DNA from: Mycolicibacterium moriokaense | GTDB lineage: Bacteria > Actinomycetota > Actinomycetes > Mycobacteriales > Mycobacteriaceae | NCBI RefSeq assembly: GCF_010726085.1 | Contig: NZ_AP022560.1 | Location: forward strand, 3,596,001 to 3,660,000 | Length of the DNA: 64,000 nucleotides | Reading direction: 5' to 3' | In this document: one piece after another, positions 16,575-27,794 of the stretch | Layout: each line of letters begins with the position of its first letter | How positions within the stretch are numbered: the first letter of the stretch is position 1 | Position numbers and translations under genes: made by a program | Notes under the pieces: generated by a model | What the model saw: only the letters and a program-made list of their open reading frames with translations | Database searches by the model: none | Told to the model about the DNA's origin: nothing

Positions 16575-17654
16575 GTGACTGTGACTGCGGCCATTCCACG
16601 CGGACCCGAAGATGTAACGCCGGCCTGGTTGAGTTCAGTGCTCAATGTGGACGTGGGCGCGGTCGACGTCACGGCGATCGGAACCGGCCAGACGGGCGCC
16701 ACGTATCGGGTGGCGGCGACGTATTCGTCACCTCGGCCGGACCTGCCGGGGTCGTTCGCAATCAAGTTGTCCGCGCAGGACAACGCGGTCCGCGAGCGCG
16801 TCGCACTGGGCTACCGGTCGGAGGTCGAGTTCTACTCCCGCATCGCCCATGCGATGCGCATCCCGGTCCCCCGCAGCTTCTACAGCGACATCTCCGACGA
16901 CGGCGCCGACGTCGTGCTGCTGCTCGGTGACATGGCACCCGCGGTGCAGGGCGACCAGATCGCCGGCTGCAGCGAACAGGAGGCCCGGCTGGCGGTCGAG
17001 GCCCTCGCGGGGCTGCACGGCCCCAGTTGGTGTGACCCCCAGTGGCTGGATCTCGCCGCCATTGTGATGCCGAAACCCGGCGATGACGACGCCGCCAAAG
17101 GCTTGGGCGACATCTCGAAGATGGCCGCGGACATCGTGGTCGACAGGCTTGGTGCGCACATTAGCACCGAGGATCAGGAAACCCTGGTTGCCTCAATGTC
17201 TTTGGTGACGCCCTGGCTGCGGGCCGAGCCGAAGCGGTACGCCCTGATGCACGGCGACTATCGCCTCGACAACATGCTGTTCGACCCGGACCGCACGCGC
17301 ATCACCATCGTCGACTGGCAGACCGTGGGCATCGGGTTGCCCGGACGCGACCTCGCCTACTTCACCGCGACCAGCCTCGAACCCGGCCTGCGGTCGGCCA
17401 TCGAGCGCGACCTCGTCGAGGTGTATCACCAGGCGCTGCTTGGCTACGGAATCACTGACTACGACGCCGAGACCTGCTGGCGCGACTACCGTCTCGGCGC
17501 GGTGCAGGTTCCGCTGCTGGTCGGGCTGGGCACCGCATTCGCATCGACGACCGAACGCGGCGACGAGATGATGCTTGTCATGCTCAGCCGCGGCTGCCGG
17601 GCGATCCGCGAATTGGACACCCTCGACCTGATCAACGAGTACTCACAGCGCTGA
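16575..17654 (+). CDS. Aminoglycoside phosphotransferase-like (APH) kinase family protein
   Basis: A 359-residue protein with the small-molecule kinase fold. The catalytic loop is LMHGDYRLDN (about residues 225-235), and the metal-binding IVDWQ follows about 15 residues later. The N-terminal lobe contains GTGQTGATYRV as a nucleotide loop. Such mycobacterial proteins are annotated as APH or ecdysteroid-kinase-like; the phosphorylated compound is unknown, and drug resistance should not be assumed. Start GTG at 16575. Its 3' end overlaps the convergent cobK by 23 bases. Confidence 0.82.
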   Translation: MTVTAAIPRGPEDVTPAWLSSVLNVDVGAVDVTAIGTGQTGATYRVAATYSSPRPDLPGSFAIKLSAQDNAVRERVALGYRSEVEFYSRIAHAMRIPVPRSFYSDISDDGADVVLLLGDMAPAVQGDQIAGCSEQEARLAVEALAGLHGPSWCDPQWLDLAAIVMPKPGDDDAAKGLGDISKMAADIVVDRLGAHISTEDQETLVASMSLVTPWLRAEPKRYALMHGDYRLDNMLFDPDRTRITIVDWQTVGIGLPGRDLAYFTATSLEPGLRSAIERDLVEVYHQALLGYGITDYDAETCWRDYRLGAVQVPLLVGLGTAFASTTERGDEMMLVMLSRGCRAIRELDTLDLINEYSQR

Positions 17655-18363
17655 CCCACGCGACCGCCTCGTCGGTCGTGCCAACGGTCTGTACGCCCGA
17701 CGGCAGCGGCGGACGGTCGACCATTACCACCGCAACCCCGAGCGCCGCGGCGGCGTCGAGCTTCGGCCGCGTCATCGCGCCGCCGCTGTTCTTGGTCACC
17801 ACCGCATCGATGCGATGTTCGCGCAGCAGCGCGAGTTCGCCGTCGTAGCCGTACGGCCCCCGCGACAACAGCACGTGGTGGTGCCGCGGAAGGTCCTGCG
17901 GATCGGGCGGCGTCACCGCGCGGATCAGGAACCAGGCGTCGACGTCCTTGAACGCCGCGGTTCCCGAGCGGCCTGTGGTGAGGAACACCCGTGAGAATCG
18001 CTTGTCGGCAACGGTTTCCGCGGCCTCGGTGTCGGAGGCGACTACGATGGCGTCGCCGGGTGCCCATGCGGGCCGGACCAGCACGAGATGGGGGACGCCC
18101 AGCTCGCGGCACACCGTCGCGGCGGTGGCGGTCATCGTCGCCGCGAACGGGTGGGTGGCATCCACGACGGCGTCGACGCCGTTTTCGCGCAACCAGTTCC
18201 GCAGCCCGTCGGCGCCGCCGAACCCACCGATGCGCACCTGACCCACCGGCAGCGCGGGATCGGGGACCCTGCCCGCCAGCGAACTGATCACCTCGACGTC
18301 GGGGTACAGCTGCGCGGCCAGCGCGCGGGCCTCGGATGTCCCGCCGAGCAGCAGGATTCGCAT
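17632..18363 (-). CDS. cobK: Precorrin-6A reductase CobK
   Basis: A 243-residue NADPH enzyme starting MRILLLGGTSEARALAAQL, a Rossmann-type N-terminus typical of CobK/CbiJ. It reduces precorrin-6A to dihydroprecorrin-6. DATHPFAATMT (about residues 80-90) and TKNSGG are family motifs. Its ATG overlaps the cobM stop by one base. The gene is last in the minus-strand order cobL-cobM-cobK, as in M. tuberculosis (Rv2070c). Confidence 0.94.
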   Translation of the reverse strand: MRILLLGGTSEARALAAQLYPDVEVISSLAGRVPDPALPVGQVRIGGFGGADGLRNWLRENGVDAVVDATHPFAATMTATAATVCRELGVPHLVLVRPAWAPGDAIVVASDTEAAETVADKRFSRVFLTTGRSGTAAFKDVDAWFLIRAVTPPDPQDLPRHHHVLLSRGPYGYDGELALLREHRIDAVVTKNSGGAMTRPKLDAAAALGVAVVMVDRPPLPSGVQTVGTTDEAVAWVSAVSTR

Positions 18364-19118
18364 CAGTGCCGATCCCCGCGGGTCCGGTGCGTGGAGTAGA
18401 GGTAACTGTCGCTGAACCCCTCGGCGACAAGCACATCGCCGACGAAGATGACCGCGGTACGGGTGATGTCGGCGGCGTGCATCTGCTCGGCAAGGTCGGC
18501 GAGTCGGCACCGCAGCACCTGCTGTTGCGGCCACGTCGCGAATGCGACTACCGCACATGGTGTTTCGGAGTCGCGGCCGCCCGCGAGCAGCTGCGGGACG
18601 ATCGTGTCGATCTGCGCGGCTGCGAGATGCAGGACCAGAGTGCCGCCCGAGGCCGACAGCGTCGGCAGATCCTCACCCGGGGGCATCGCCGTCGACAGCG
18701 TCGCCACCCGAGTCAGGGTGACGGTCTGCGCCACCCCGGGGACGGTGAGCTCGCGGCCCAGCACCGCGGCGGCGGCCGCGAAAGCCGGTACACCGGGCAC
18801 GATTTCATAGTCGATGCCCAGCTCATCCAAGCGACGGCACTGTTCGGCCACTGCGCTGTAAATCGACGGGTCCCCGGAGTGCAGCCGTGCGACGTCGTGG
18901 CCAGCGGCGTGCGCATCGGCGATCTCGGCGATGATCGCGTCCAACGTCAGTGGGCCGGTATCGACCACGCGGGCGTCGGGCGGGCATTCCGCCAGCAGGT
19001 CCTTCGGCATGATCGAGCCCGCATAGAGGCACACCGGGCACCGTGCGAGCAGTCGCTGACCGCGCACCGTGATCAGATCGGCGGCCCCGGGACCGGCACC
19101 GATGAAATAGACCGTCAC
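18363..19118 (-). CDS. cobM: Precorrin-4 C11-methyltransferase CobM
   Basis: A 251-residue tetrapyrrole methylase from GTG 19118 (VTVYFIGAGPGAADLITVRG), which overlaps the cobL stop by four bases. The GAGPG loop is at residues 7-11 and LHSGDPSIYSAVAEQ near 92-106. It methylates precorrin-4 at C-11. Open sequence upstream of the GTG lies inside cobL and is not used. Confidence 0.94.
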   Translation of the reverse strand: MTVYFIGAGPGAADLITVRGQRLLARCPVCLYAGSIMPKDLLAECPPDARVVDTGPLTLDAIIAEIADAHAAGHDVARLHSGDPSIYSAVAEQCRRLDELGIDYEIVPGVPAFAAAAAVLGRELTVPGVAQTVTLTRVATLSTAMPPGEDLPTLSASGGTLVLHLAAAQIDTIVPQLLAGGRDSETPCAVVAFATWPQQQVLRCRLADLAEQMHAADITRTAVIFVGDVLVAEGFSDSYLYSTHRTRGDRH

Positions 19119-20293
19119 CGCTTGGTCACCGACCACTGCGTCACCGGCATCGCGGGCCGCCAGCCGGTGAACCCGCCGAGCGGTTCTCCGCGATAGTGCT
19201 GAAATCGCTGTAGCTCGCCGCCGAGCCGCGAATACCATTGGGCCAGAGCGGCTTCCGATTCAGCAGTTACGGCGTTGGCGACCAGCCGACCATCGGTCGG
19301 CAGGCGTTCCCAGCAGGCCTCCATCAATCCCGGTTGAGTGAGCCCGCCGCCGACGAAGATGGCGTGCGGCGGCGGTTCGAACTCGAAGCTGTCCGGCGCA
19401 TCGAACGTCACGGTGACGTGAACGCCGAACCTCGTGGCGTTATCTTCGATCCGCTTACGCCGCCGCTCGTCGCGTTCGAAGGCGATGGCGCGGCAACCGG
19501 GTCCGCTGCGGCACCATTCGATCGCGATGCTGCCGGATCCGGCCCCGACGTCCCAGAGCAGTTCGCCCGGCCGCGGGGCAAGCGCGGCGAGCGTGACGGC
19601 GCGCATCGACTGTTTGGTGATCTGGCCGTCGTGGGAGAACGCGTCGTCGGGCAGCACGGCGTTGCGGCGCTCGTCGGGCAGGTAGCGCACGGCGATCACG
19701 TTCAGATCGTCGACGTCGCCGGGTGGGCGCGCAGACCATTCACGTGCGGTCGCCGAGCGGCGCCGCTCCGCGGGTCCGCCGAGCTGCTCGAGCACCGTGA
19801 TCTCCGAGTCGCCCCGACCGGTGTCGGTGAGCACACGCGCCAGCGCCGCGGGGGTGGTCGCATCCCTGGACAGCACGACTGCCTGCCCGCCGCGTCGCAC
19901 CGCGGTGTGCGGTTCGCTCGTCACCAGGCTGACGATCTCGGTGTCCTGCACGGCCCACCCGACCCGCGAGCAGGCCAGCGTCACCGACGACACGTGTGGC
20001 AGCACGACGACCTGCTCGGCGCCGTAAAGCCGGATCAGCGAGCTGCCGACGCCGTGCAACAGCGGGTCGCCGCTGGCCACGACGTGCACATCGCCGTCGG
20101 CACCGTCAAGGATCGTGCGGAGCGCGGGCAGCATCGGCGTCGGCCATGCCCGCCGCGCAGCGGTCACGGTGTCGTCGAGCAGATCCAGTTGGCGCTGTGA
20201 TCCGTAAATCACTGTGGCCCTGGTTAATTCGGCACGCGATGCCTGCGGGAGCCCGGACATGCCATCGGCGCCGATCCCTACGACGACGATCAT
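19115..20293 (-). CDS. cobL: Precorrin-6Y C5,15-methyltransferase (decarboxylating) CobL
   Basis: A 392-residue bifunctional enzyme. The N-terminal CbiE-like methylase (about 1-200) has VVASGDPLLHG near 71-81. The C-terminal CbiT-like domain (about 215-392) has the class-I SAM motif DVGAGSGSIAIEW at 248-260. It methylates C-5 and C-15 and decarboxylates the acetate side chain. First gene of the minus-strand cobL-cobM-cobK operon; every junction overlaps. Confidence 0.95.
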   Translation of the reverse strand: MIVVVGIGADGMSGLPQASRAELTRATVIYGSQRQLDLLDDTVTAARRAWPTPMLPALRTILDGADGDVHVVASGDPLLHGVGSSLIRLYGAEQVVVLPHVSSVTLACSRVGWAVQDTEIVSLVTSEPHTAVRRGGQAVVLSRDATTPAALARVLTDTGRGDSEITVLEQLGGPAERRRSATAREWSARPPGDVDDLNVIAVRYLPDERRNAVLPDDAFSHDGQITKQSMRAVTLAALAPRPGELLWDVGAGSGSIAIEWCRSGPGCRAIAFERDERRRKRIEDNATRFGVHVTVTFDAPDSFEFEPPPHAIFVGGGLTQPGLMEACWERLPTDGRLVANAVTAESEAALAQWYSRLGGELQRFQHYRGEPLGGFTGWRPAMPVTQWSVTKR

Positions 20294-20341
20294 GGCCGTC
20301 CGCCCTTCATCATGACCATCGGTTCTTCGCGCAAGCGCTCA

Positions 20342-21097
20342 TCATCGTGGCATCCTGCGCCACACGAACTGCGGCAGCAACCGCATCCCCGCGAACATCG
20401 GCCGCAGCACCCACGGCACCCACACCGTGCGGCCGCCCCGCGACAGCGTCCGCACCGTCGCCGCGGCGACCGCCGCGGGTGTGCTGGAGAACGGCGCGGG
20501 CGTCATCCCCTCCGTCATCCGCCCGATGACGAACCCCGGCCGCACCACAAGTAGGTGCACCCCGGATCCGTGCAGTGCGTCGGCCAGCCCGCAGCAGAAG
20601 CCGTCAAGACCCGCCTTCGCCGAACCGTAGACATAGTTGGCCCGCCGCACCCGCACACCGGCGACCGACGAGAACACCACGATCCGGCCCGCTCCGGCGG
20701 CGCGCATCGTGGTGGCCAGCACCGTCAGCAGGCTGGCCTGCGCGACGAAGTCGGTGTGCAGGATCGCCGCCGCGTGCGCCGGGTCCTTCTCGGCGCGGGC
20801 CTGGTCGCCGAGAATCCCGAACGCGAGCACCGCGGTGCCGATCGGCCCCTGCTCGGCCACGATGGAGTCGACGACCGCCTGATGCGTGTCGAGGGCATCG
20901 GCGTCGAACTCACACACCGCGACCGACTTCGCCCCGGCGGCCCGCACCGCGGACACCTCCTCGGCGAGGTCATCGGCACGGCGGGCCGCCAGCACGACGG
21001 TCGCACCGGGCGCCAGCCGCGTCGCCACCTCGATGCCGATCTCGCTGCGCCCACCGAAGATCACCACGACGCGGCCCGCGGGCTCCGTGTCCTTCAC
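20342..21097 (-). CDS. Short-chain dehydrogenase, Rv2073c type
   Basis: A 251-residue classical SDR read from GTG 21097 ([20 protein letters not shown]). The cofactor loop is GGRSEIG (residues 15-21), and Ser143/Ser144 with Tyr157-x3-Lys161 (YGSAK) form the active site. The frame is open to 21157, but that would run over the divergent F420 enzyme, so the shorter start is used. Homologues near cobL are annotated only as oxidoreductases, with some resemblance to DprE2. Substrate unknown. Confidence 0.82.
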   Translation of the reverse strand: MKDTEPAGRVVVIFGGRSEIGIEVATRLAPGATVVLAARRADDLAEEVSAVRAAGAKSVAVCEFDADALDTHQAVVDSIVAEQGPIGTAVLAFGILGDQARAEKDPAHAAAILHTDFVAQASLLTVLATTMRAAGAGRIVVFSSVAGVRVRRANYVYGSAKAGLDGFCCGLADALHGSGVHLLVVRPGFVIGRMTEGMTPAPFSSTPAAVAAATVRTLSRGGRTVWVPWVLRPMFAGMRLLPQFVWRRMPR

Positions 21098-21132
21098 GGG
21101 AGCGATTATCGCCTGCGCTAAGTTGGGCCTTG

Positions 21133-21558
21133 ATGGCCCAGTCAAGTCGTCGGGCAACTGCCCGACTCACCAACGACGCACTCGCGTTCCTCACCGAACG
21201 GCACCTGGCCATGTTGACCACGCTGCGGTCGGACAATTCGCCGCACGTGGTGGCCGTGGGGTTCACCTTCGACCCCAAGACACACATCGCCAGGGTGATC
21301 ACGTCGGGCGGCTCACAGAAGGCGCTGAACGCCGAGAATCAGGGCGTCGCGGTGCTGAGCCAGGTCGACGGCGCGCGGTGGCTGTCACTGGAGGGCAAGG
21401 CGCAGATCAACAGCGACCCCGACGCGGTACGCGACGCCGAACTGCGCTACGCGCAGCGATACCGGACACCGCGCCCCAACCCGAAGCGCGTCGTGATCGA
21501 GGTCCGCGTCGAGCGGGTGCTCGGCTCCTCGGACCTGCTGGACCGCCCGACCGTCTAA
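21133..21558 (+). CDS. F420-dependent PPOX-class reductase, Rv2074 type (biliverdin reductase-like)
   Basis: A 141-residue split-barrel protein starting [20 protein letters not shown], with [20 protein letters not shown] as the F420-family core strand. Order next to the SDR matches Rv2073c-Rv2074. Rv2074 has been reported as an F420H2-dependent biliverdin reductase; transfer of that activity here is by synteny and similarity only. It is divergent from the SDR (35 bp) and overlaps pepE tail-to-tail by four bases. Confidence 0.83.
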   Translation: MAQSSRRATARLTNDALAFLTERHLAMLTTLRSDNSPHVVAVGFTFDPKTHIARVITSGGSQKALNAENQGVAVLSQVDGARWLSLEGKAQINSDPDAVRDAELRYAQRYRTPRPNPKRVVIEVRVERVLGSSDLLDRPTV

Positions 21559-22697
21559 CCCGCCGCAGCCGGACCCGCAGGCACCACCACGAGTTCGTGC
21601 GGGCGGTTGTTGACCGCCTGCGCGCCGTCGGCGGTGACGATCACGATGTCCTCGATGCGGGCTCCCCACTGGCCGGGGAAGTAGATGCCGGGTTCGACGG
21701 AGAACGCCATGCCCTCCTCGAGCGGCAGGTCGTTGCCCGCGACGATGTAGGGCTCCTCGTGCACCGAAAGTCCGATGCCGTGTCCGGTGCGGTGCACGAA
21801 CGCCTCGCCCAGCCCGTCGGCGGCAAGTACGTCACGCGCGACGGCGTCGACCTGTTCGGCGGTGACGCCCGGCCGCACCGCGTCGACAGCGGCCTTCTGG
21901 GCGCGCTGCAACACGGCGTAGCGGCGCGCAACCTCGGGGTCGGGCTCCCCGATGCTGTACGTGCGCGTGGAGTCGGAGTTGTACCCGGGTTCGTACGGCC
22001 CGCCGATGTCGACGACAACGATGTCACCGGCCCGCAGTTCACGGTCGGAGCATTCATGGTGCGGGTCGGCGCCATGCGGACCCGACCCGACGATGATGAA
22101 CGCCACCTCCGAATGCCCCTCGGCAACAATGGCTTTCGCGATGTCGGCGGCGACGTCGGCCTCGGTTCGGCCGGGCACCAGAAACTCAGGCACGCGGGCG
22201 TGCACCCGGTCGATCGCGGCGCCGGCCTTGCGCAGCGCGTCGATTTCGGCGGCGTCCTTGATCATTCGCAGCCTGCGAAGCACGTCGGTCGCGAGCACGG
22301 GCACGACGCCGAGCACGTCGGCCAGCGGCAGCAGGTGCAGCGCGGGCATGGAGTCGGTGACCGCCGTCGCGACCGGCGCACCGCCGAGCGCGTCGGCCAC
22401 CAGCCGGTACGGGTCGTCGCCGTCGACCCAATCCCGCACCGCGAGGCCGAGTTCCGTCACCGCCGACTCTTTCAGCGACGCCAGCTCCAGCCGCGGAATG
22501 ACGACCGTCGGCGGGCCGGACACGGGCAGCACCAGCGCGGTCAACCGCTCAAAGGTCTGGGCTCGTGAGCCGACCAGGTATCGCAGGTCGTAGCCCGGCG
22601 TGATGACCAGGCCGGCCAACCCGGCGTCGGCCGCAGCGGCGGCGGCCGCGCGAAGGCGTTGTGCGTAGACGTCGGTGTCGAATCGGCCGGAGGTCAT
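21555..22697 (-). CDS. pepE: M24 family aminopeptidase (Xaa-Pro dipeptidase-like, PepE/PepQ)
   Basis: A 380-residue creatinase-fold metallopeptidase, Rv2089c type. The N-terminal creatinase domain spans about 1-145. The C-terminal pita-bread domain holds the dinuclear metal ligands Asp230, Asp242, His306, Glu335 and Glu349. It removes an N-terminal residue next to proline in peptides and is expected in the cytosol. The N-terminus is Ala-rich but has no signal peptide. Confidence 0.9.
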   Translation of the reverse strand: MTSGRFDTDVYAQRLRAAAAAAADAGLAGLVITPGYDLRYLVGSRAQTFERLTALVLPVSGPPTVVIPRLELASLKESAVTELGLAVRDWVDGDDPYRLVADALGGAPVATAVTDSMPALHLLPLADVLGVVPVLATDVLRRLRMIKDAAEIDALRKAGAAIDRVHARVPEFLVPGRTEADVAADIAKAIVAEGHSEVAFIIVGSGPHGADPHHECSDRELRAGDIVVVDIGGPYEPGYNSDSTRTYSIGEPDPEVARRYAVLQRAQKAAVDAVRPGVTAEQVDAVARDVLAADGLGEAFVHRTGHGIGLSVHEEPYIVAGNDLPLEEGMAFSVEPGIYFPGQWGARIEDIVIVTADGAQAVNNRPHELVVVPAGPAAAG

Positions 22698-22707
22698 GGC
22701 GTTCAGG

Positions 22708-23103
22708 CTAATCGGGGCGCAGATAGCTGGCGACCTCGATCAGGTTGCCGTCGGGGTCGCGGCAGTAGTGCGACGTCATCGGGCCCAGCGCACCGATCTT
22801 GGCGACCGGCCCATCGGTGATCTGCACACCGCAGGTCCGCAGGTGCGCGCCGACGTCCTCGGCGCTGACGTCGGCGATGAAACACAGATCCAGCGACCCG
22901 GGCGTGTCGACGGCACCGGTCGGCCAGTTCGGTGCGCCACTGGGCCGCGCGTTGATCTTCTGGTTGCCGAACGCCAACGCGATGCGGCCGTCGCCGAACA
23001 CCTCCCGCCGCATGCCGAGCACCCGCACGTACCAGTCCACGGTCTGCTCCACGTCGCGGCAGTTGAGGACCACATGGTCGATTCGGTCGACGGCGAAGGT
23101 CAT
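22708..23103 (-). CDS. VOC (glyoxalase/bleomycin-resistance fold) family protein
   Basis: A 131-residue protein with two beta-alpha-beta-beta-beta modules. It starts [30 protein letters not shown] and ends with [15 protein letters not shown], the standard VOC signatures; His and Glu in these are probable metal ligands. Substrate not predictable. It is probably co-transcribed with pepE downstream (gap 10 bases). It is divergent from the exonuclease gene by 23 bp. Confidence 0.85.
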   Translation of the reverse strand: MTFAVDRIDHVVLNCRDVEQTVDWYVRVLGMRREVFGDGRIALAFGNQKINARPSGAPNWPTGAVDTPGSLDLCFIADVSAEDVGAHLRTCGVQITDGPVAKIGALGPMTSHYCRDPDGNLIEVASYLRPD

Positions 23104-23126
23104 ACCTCACGCTACTGTCAGAAACC

Positions 23127-24083
23127 GTGTCCGCTCCTCTGTTACTGCTCGACGGCGCCAGCATGTGGTTCCGCTCGTACTTCGGTGTGCCGTCGTCGAT
23201 CACGGCGCCCGACGGGCGGCCGGTCAACGCCGTGCGCGGGTTCCTCGACGCCGTCGCGACCGTCATCACCCGCGAGCGCCCCGGTCGTCTCGTGGTCTGC
23301 CGCGACGACGACTGGCGGCCGCAGTGGCGCGTGGACCTGATCCCGTCGTACAAGGCGCACCGTGTCGAGGAAGAACTGGCCGACGAACCCGACGTCGAAG
23401 AGGTGCCGGACGACCTGACGCCGCAGGTCGACATGATCATGGAGATCCTCGACGCGTTCGGTATCGCGACGGCGGGCGCACCGCACTGCGAGGCCGACGA
23501 CATCCTCGGCACGCTGGCAGCCCGTGAGACACATGATCCCGTGGTCGTGGTCAGCGGTGACCGCGATCTGTTGCAGCTGGTGCGCCACGAGCCGGTACCC
23601 GTCCGGGTGCTCTACCTGGGCCGCGGCCTGGCGAAGGCCACCAAGTGGGGCCCGGAGGAGGTGGCCGAGACCTACGGAGTGCCGGTCCACCGCGCCGGTC
23701 CGGCCTACGCCGAGCTCGCGCTGCTGCGCGGGGATCCTTCCGACGGGCTGCCCGGGGTGCCTGGCGTCGGCGAGAAGACCGCGGCGACGCTGTTGGCACA
23801 GCACGGCTCGCTGGAGAACGTCCTCGCCGCGGCGCACGACCCGAAATCCAAGATGTCCAAGGCGTATCGGACCAAACTGCTGCGCGCCGTCGACTACATC
23901 GAGAAGGCGGGACCGGTCGTGCGGGTCGCCGACGACGCCGACATCGACTGGTCGACGGCGTCGGACGAACTACCGTTGGCCGCCGCGCATCCGCGCAAGG
24001 TGGTCAAGCTCGCCGAACAGTACGGCGTGACGTCGTCGATCGGCCGGCTGCAGAAGGCCCTCGACGACCTGCCGAACCGCTAG
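23127..24083 (+). CDS. 5'-3' exonuclease (FEN family, PolI-like exonuclease domain)
   Basis: A 318-residue stand-alone flap/5'-exonuclease, Rv2090 type. Acidic metal sites are in LLLDGASM (N-terminus), [16 protein letters not shown] (about 113-122) and [10 protein letters not shown] (about 138-147). A helix-hairpin-helix, [17 protein letters not shown], lies near 208-224 for DNA contact. It probably helps remove RNA primers or flaps. Start GTG at 23127; convergent with the DUF4333 gene, four bases apart. Confidence 0.9.
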   Translation: MSAPLLLLDGASMWFRSYFGVPSSITAPDGRPVNAVRGFLDAVATVITRERPGRLVVCRDDDWRPQWRVDLIPSYKAHRVEEELADEPDVEEVPDDLTPQVDMIMEILDAFGIATAGAPHCEADDILGTLAARETHDPVVVVSGDRDLLQLVRHEPVPVRVLYLGRGLAKATKWGPEEVAETYGVPVHRAGPAYAELALLRGDPSDGLPGVPGVGEKTAATLLAQHGSLENVLAAAHDPKSKMSKAYRTKLLRAVDYIEKAGPVVRVADDADIDWSTASDELPLAAAHPRKVVKLAEQYGVTSSIGRLQKALDDLPNR

Positions 24084-24087
24084 CCCG

Positions 24088-24918
24088 TTACTTGGGGCGG
24101 CCGACCTCGTAGGTGCCGTTGTCGTCCTGGAAGGTGACCGTCACCTGACGCTTGGTGCCGTCGATGCTCACCTCACAGTTGAAGGTGCCGCCCTTCTTGA
24201 CCGTGGGGTTCTGACCGTCGTTGCACTTGACGTTCGTGACGTTCTTGGCGCCGTAGCCGTTGGCCTCGTCGGTGAGGACGCGCTGCACACCGGTCTGCGC
24301 GGCGTCGATGTCGAGCTTGGTGGTCACGAAGAAGCCGGGCTTCCAGAAGCCGAGCACCAGCACGACGGCGACGATGAGCGCTGCCAGCAGGCCGATGACA
24401 CCGCCGATCACCGCCAATGAGCGCTTGGACCCCGCGTCGGCGGGCGCGGCGCCGAACTGGCCCGGCTGACCGTACTGCCCCGGCTGCTGGCCGTACTGGG
24501 GCGGCTGACCGTATTGGCCGGGCTGCTGGCCGTACGGCTGAGCGGGCTGACCGTAGGGCGCGGTGTACTGACCGGGTTGCTCGTAGCCGGGCTGCCCGTA
24601 CTGGCCCTGCTGCGGGTACGCCTGCGGGCTGTACTCGGTGGGCGGCTGATACTCCTGCGGCGGCTGGTAAGCCGGCTGCTGCGGGTACTGGGCGTACTGC
24701 TGCTGTTGAGGGTCGTATGCAGGTGGCTGCTGCTGTTGCGGGTCGTACGCGGGGGGCTGCCACTGCGGCGCGGCGGTGGTCGGCTCGCTGCTCGACGGCT
24801 GCCAGGGCTGGCTGGGTGGTTGATTGGCCGACGGATCGCTCGACGGCTGCTCCGCCGGCTGGTCCGGCTGCTGGCCGGGCCATTGCTGGGTCGGGTCAGA
24901 TCCCTGCGGTCCGCTCAT
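24088..24918 (-). CDS. Pro/Gln/Tyr-rich membrane protein with DUF4333 domain
   Basis: A 276-residue protein. Residues 1 to about 165 are low complexity, built of Gln/Pro/Tyr repeats such as [11 protein letters not shown]. One transmembrane helix follows ([20 protein letters not shown], about 173-192), then an extracytoplasmic DUF4333 domain with two Cys and beta strands ([18 protein letters not shown]). The topology is cytoplasmic disordered tail, single helix, external domain. The Rv2091c position supports the call. Start ATG at 24918 is preceded by AAGGAGTGAG. Function unknown, probably cell-envelope related. Confidence 0.85.
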   Translation of the reverse strand: MSGPQGSDPTQQWPGQQPDQPAEQPSSDPSANQPPSQPWQPSSSEPTTAAPQWQPPAYDPQQQQPPAYDPQQQQYAQYPQQPAYQPPQEYQPPTEYSPQAYPQQGQYGQPGYEQPGQYTAPYGQPAQPYGQQPGQYGQPPQYGQQPGQYGQPGQFGAAPADAGSKRSLAVIGGVIGLLAALIVAVVLVLGFWKPGFFVTTKLDIDAAQTGVQRVLTDEANGYGAKNVTNVKCNDGQNPTVKKGGTFNCEVSIDGTKRQVTVTFQDDNGTYEVGRPK

Positions 24919-24992
24919 CTCACTCCTTGCTCGCGCGGCAGGGCCGCGAATACACGGCGAATATTCGGTAGTCAGTCGTGCTGGCGCACACA

Positions 24993-27794
24993 TTACCCCG
25001 CATCAACAGCTACGACGCCGCGCCGAACGTCGTTGATCGCGCGTTTCGCGGTTGCGCGCAGGGTGGGGCTGGGTGCGGCGTTTCGCACCTGGTCGAGCAG
25101 ATCAAGTACCTGACGGCACCAGCGAACGAAATCCCCTGCGGACAGCGGGGACCCCGAACCCGCGGAATCCGACGCCGCCAGTGCGCTGGTGAGGTCGCCG
25201 GTCGCGGCCCAGCGATAGATGGCGGGCACGAATCCCTCGTCGGGTTCGCGACTCTGACTGATTCGATGTCGCTGTTCGTCTGCGCGCAGCTCGGTCCACT
25301 GCCTGCGGGTCTGGTTCAACGCCCGTCGCAACGTGCCCGTGGGGGCTTCCACGCCACCGGGGGCGGTCGGCGTGTCGCCGCGGGACTCGTACAGCACGGC
25401 CGACAGCACCGCGGCGAGCTCCGCGGGGTTCAGGCCGTCCCAGATACCGCTGCGCAGGGACTCGGCGACCAGCAGATCGCTCTCGCTGTAGATCCGCGCG
25501 AGCAGGCGGCCGTCATCGGTGACCTTCGGATCGCCACCGTCGGGCCCGGCGTCGATGAAGCCGCGCTCGGTGAGCAGCACGACGATCCGGTCGAACGTGC
25601 GCGCCAGCGAGTTCGTCGCCGCGGCGACCTTCTGGCGGGTCTGCTCGTTGTCGCGCTCGATGCGCAGATAGCGCTCGGCGAGGCGCGACTTCTCCTCGCG
25701 GTCGGGCAACTGATGTGCGGGATGGCGCCGCACCTGTTCACGGAGGGACGCCAATTCGGGGTCGACGTCACGTTCGACGGGTTCGCCGCGCCGCTTGCCC
25801 TTCGCCGACGGAACCTCGAGACCGGCGGCCGCCGATCGCAGCGCCGACGCGAGATCGCGACGTGCGCGCGGGTTTCGGTGCTCGACCCGCTTGGGAAGCG
25901 ACATCGAGCCCAACGGCGCGGACGCACCCGAATAATCGGCGGACGAGATCCGGCCCGCCCAGCGGTGTTCGGTCAACACCAGCGGACGCGGATCGTCGCT
26001 GTCGCGGTCGGGTTCCAGGACGACGGCCAAACCACCGCGTCTGCCGTGGGTGATCGTGATGATGTCGCCACGGCGCAGCGCCGCGAGCGCATCGTTGGCC
26101 GCCCTGCGGCGCTGCAGCCGGGACGCTCTCGACTGGGCGCGTTCGCGTTCGGAGATCTGCTGCCGCAACCGGACGTACTCGAGGATCGGCGGTTCCCTGC
26201 CGTTCTTGGCCGGCGGCTTGCCGTCGTTCAGCTCGACGGCGATCTCCTCGAGCATCCGCTCGCCGCGCTCGATTCCCCGGACCAATCCGACGACCGACCG
26301 GTCCGCCTGATACTGCGCAAACGAACTCTCCAGCAGCCGGTGCGCGTGCTCCGGTCCCATCTGGTGCACCAGGTTGATCGTCATGTTGTACGACGGCGCA
26401 AAGGAACTGCGCAGGGGGAAGGTGCGCGTGGAGGCCAGCCCCGCGACTTCGGCCGGGTCGACGTCGGGAGTCCATAGCACCACCGCGTGGCCTTCCACGT
26501 CGATGCCGCGACGGCCTGCGCGCCCCGTCAATTGGGTGTACTCCCCCGGCGTCAACGGCATGTGCTGTTCGCCGTTGAACTTCACCAGGCGTTCGAGCAC
26601 CACCGTCCGGGCGGGCATGTTGATGCCCAAGGCCAGTGTCTCCGTGGCGAAGACGGCCTTCACCAGTCCGTCGACGAACAATTCCTCCACGGTGTGGCGG
26701 AACACCGGCAGCATGCCGGCGTGGTGGGCCGCCAGTCCGCGCAGCAGGCCTTCGCGCCATTCGTGGTAATCGAGGACGATCAGGTCGGCCTCGGGCAGGT
26801 CGGCGCACCGGCGGTCGATGACCTCCGCGATCCGTTTGCGCTCCTCGTTATTGGTGAGCCGCAGCGACGAGCGTAGACACTGTTTGACCGCGGCGTCGCA
26901 TCCGGCGCGGGAGAAGATGAACGTGATCGCGGGCAGCAGCCCCTCCCGGTCCAGCGTCGCGATCACATCGGGCCGGGTCGGGGTGCGGTAGATGCTCGGG
27001 CGGCTCCGGTTGCGGCCGCGGCCGCGCGGTTGCCAGTCGGCGAGCCGGTCGGCTTCCAGCCGATGTGCGATGTGGCGCAACAACTCCGGATCGACGAGCA
27101 GTTCGCGCCCAGAGGTTTTGGATGTTTTGGTTTTGGCCCCACTTTTCGCCCGGTAGTCGAACAGGTCGAACAGCCGCTTGCCCACCATGACGTGCTGCCA
27201 CAGCGGGACGGGGCGGTGTTCGTCGACCACCACCGTGGTGTCGCCGCGCACGGTCTGGATCCACCCGCCGAACTCCTCGGCGTTGCTCACCGTCGCCGAC
27301 AGGCTGACAAGCAGGACGTCGTCGGGCAGATGCAGGATGACCTCTTCCCACACCGCGCCGCGCATCCGGTCGGCCAGGAAATGAACCTCGTCCATCACGA
27401 CGTACGACAGCCCGTCCAGCGCCCGCGAATTCGCATAGAGCATGTTGCGCAGGACCTCGGTGGTCATCACCACGATGTCGGCGTCGCCGTTGATGGACTG
27501 GTCGCCGGTGAGCAGGCCGATCTTCTCGGGGCCGTATCGCGCCACCAGGTCGTTGTGCTTCTGGTTGCTCAGCGCCTTGATGGGCGTGGTGTAGAAGCAC
27601 TTCCGGCCCGCCGCCAGCGCCAGATGTACGGCGAACTCACCGACCACCGTCTTGCCCGCGCCGGTCGGGGCGCAGACCAGCACGCCGTGCCCGCTTTCCA
27701 GCGCCTCGCACGCGGTCTTTTGGAAGGCATCGAGACGAAACGGCAGCCGTTCGGTGAAGCTGCCGAGGAGTGGGCCGCTAGGTGGCGTCGTCAT
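24993..27794 (-). CDS. helY: DEVH-box superfamily 2 RNA helicase HelY
   Basis: A 933-residue Ski2/Mtr4-like helicase. Motif I is APTGAGKT (42-49), motif II MDEVH (134-138), motif III SAT near 210 and motif [12 protein letters not shown] near 435. The C-terminal half has the helical bundle/arch-like region typical of the actinobacterial HelY group. It is expected to act in RNA turnover. Start [20 protein letters not shown] at 27794 overlaps the 3' end of tatC by 17 bases; the longer open frame upstream is inside tatC. Rv2092c equivalent. Confidence 0.94.
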   Translation of the reverse strand: MTTPPSGPLLGSFTERLPFRLDAFQKTACEALESGHGVLVCAPTGAGKTVVGEFAVHLALAAGRKCFYTTPIKALSNQKHNDLVARYGPEKIGLLTGDQSINGDADIVVMTTEVLRNMLYANSRALDGLSYVVMDEVHFLADRMRGAVWEEVILHLPDDVLLVSLSATVSNAEEFGGWIQTVRGDTTVVVDEHRPVPLWQHVMVGKRLFDLFDYRAKSGAKTKTSKTSGRELLVDPELLRHIAHRLEADRLADWQPRGRGRNRSRPSIYRTPTRPDVIATLDREGLLPAITFIFSRAGCDAAVKQCLRSSLRLTNNEERKRIAEVIDRRCADLPEADLIVLDYHEWREGLLRGLAAHHAGMLPVFRHTVEELFVDGLVKAVFATETLALGINMPARTVVLERLVKFNGEQHMPLTPGEYTQLTGRAGRRGIDVEGHAVVLWTPDVDPAEVAGLASTRTFPLRSSFAPSYNMTINLVHQMGPEHAHRLLESSFAQYQADRSVVGLVRGIERGERMLEEIAVELNDGKPPAKNGREPPILEYVRLRQQISERERAQSRASRLQRRRAANDALAALRRGDIITITHGRRGGLAVVLEPDRDSDDPRPLVLTEHRWAGRISSADYSGASAPLGSMSLPKRVEHRNPRARRDLASALRSAAAGLEVPSAKGKRRGEPVERDVDPELASLREQVRRHPAHQLPDREEKSRLAERYLRIERDNEQTRQKVAAATNSLARTFDRIVVLLTERGFIDAGPDGGDPKVTDDGRLLARIYSESDLLVAESLRSGIWDGLNPAELAAVLSAVLYESRGDTPTAPGGVEAPTGTLRRALNQTRRQWTELRADEQRHRISQSREPDEGFVPAIYRWAATGDLTSALAASDSAGSGSPLSAGDFVRWCRQVLDLLDQVRNAAPSPTLRATAKRAINDVRRGVVAVDAG

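Noticed and set aside
24400..24900. Repetitive sequence as a possible tandem DNA repeat or mobile element
   Set aside because: The periodicity follows Gln/Pro/Tyr-rich codons of the DUF4333 protein and is degenerate at the DNA level, so it is coding low complexity.
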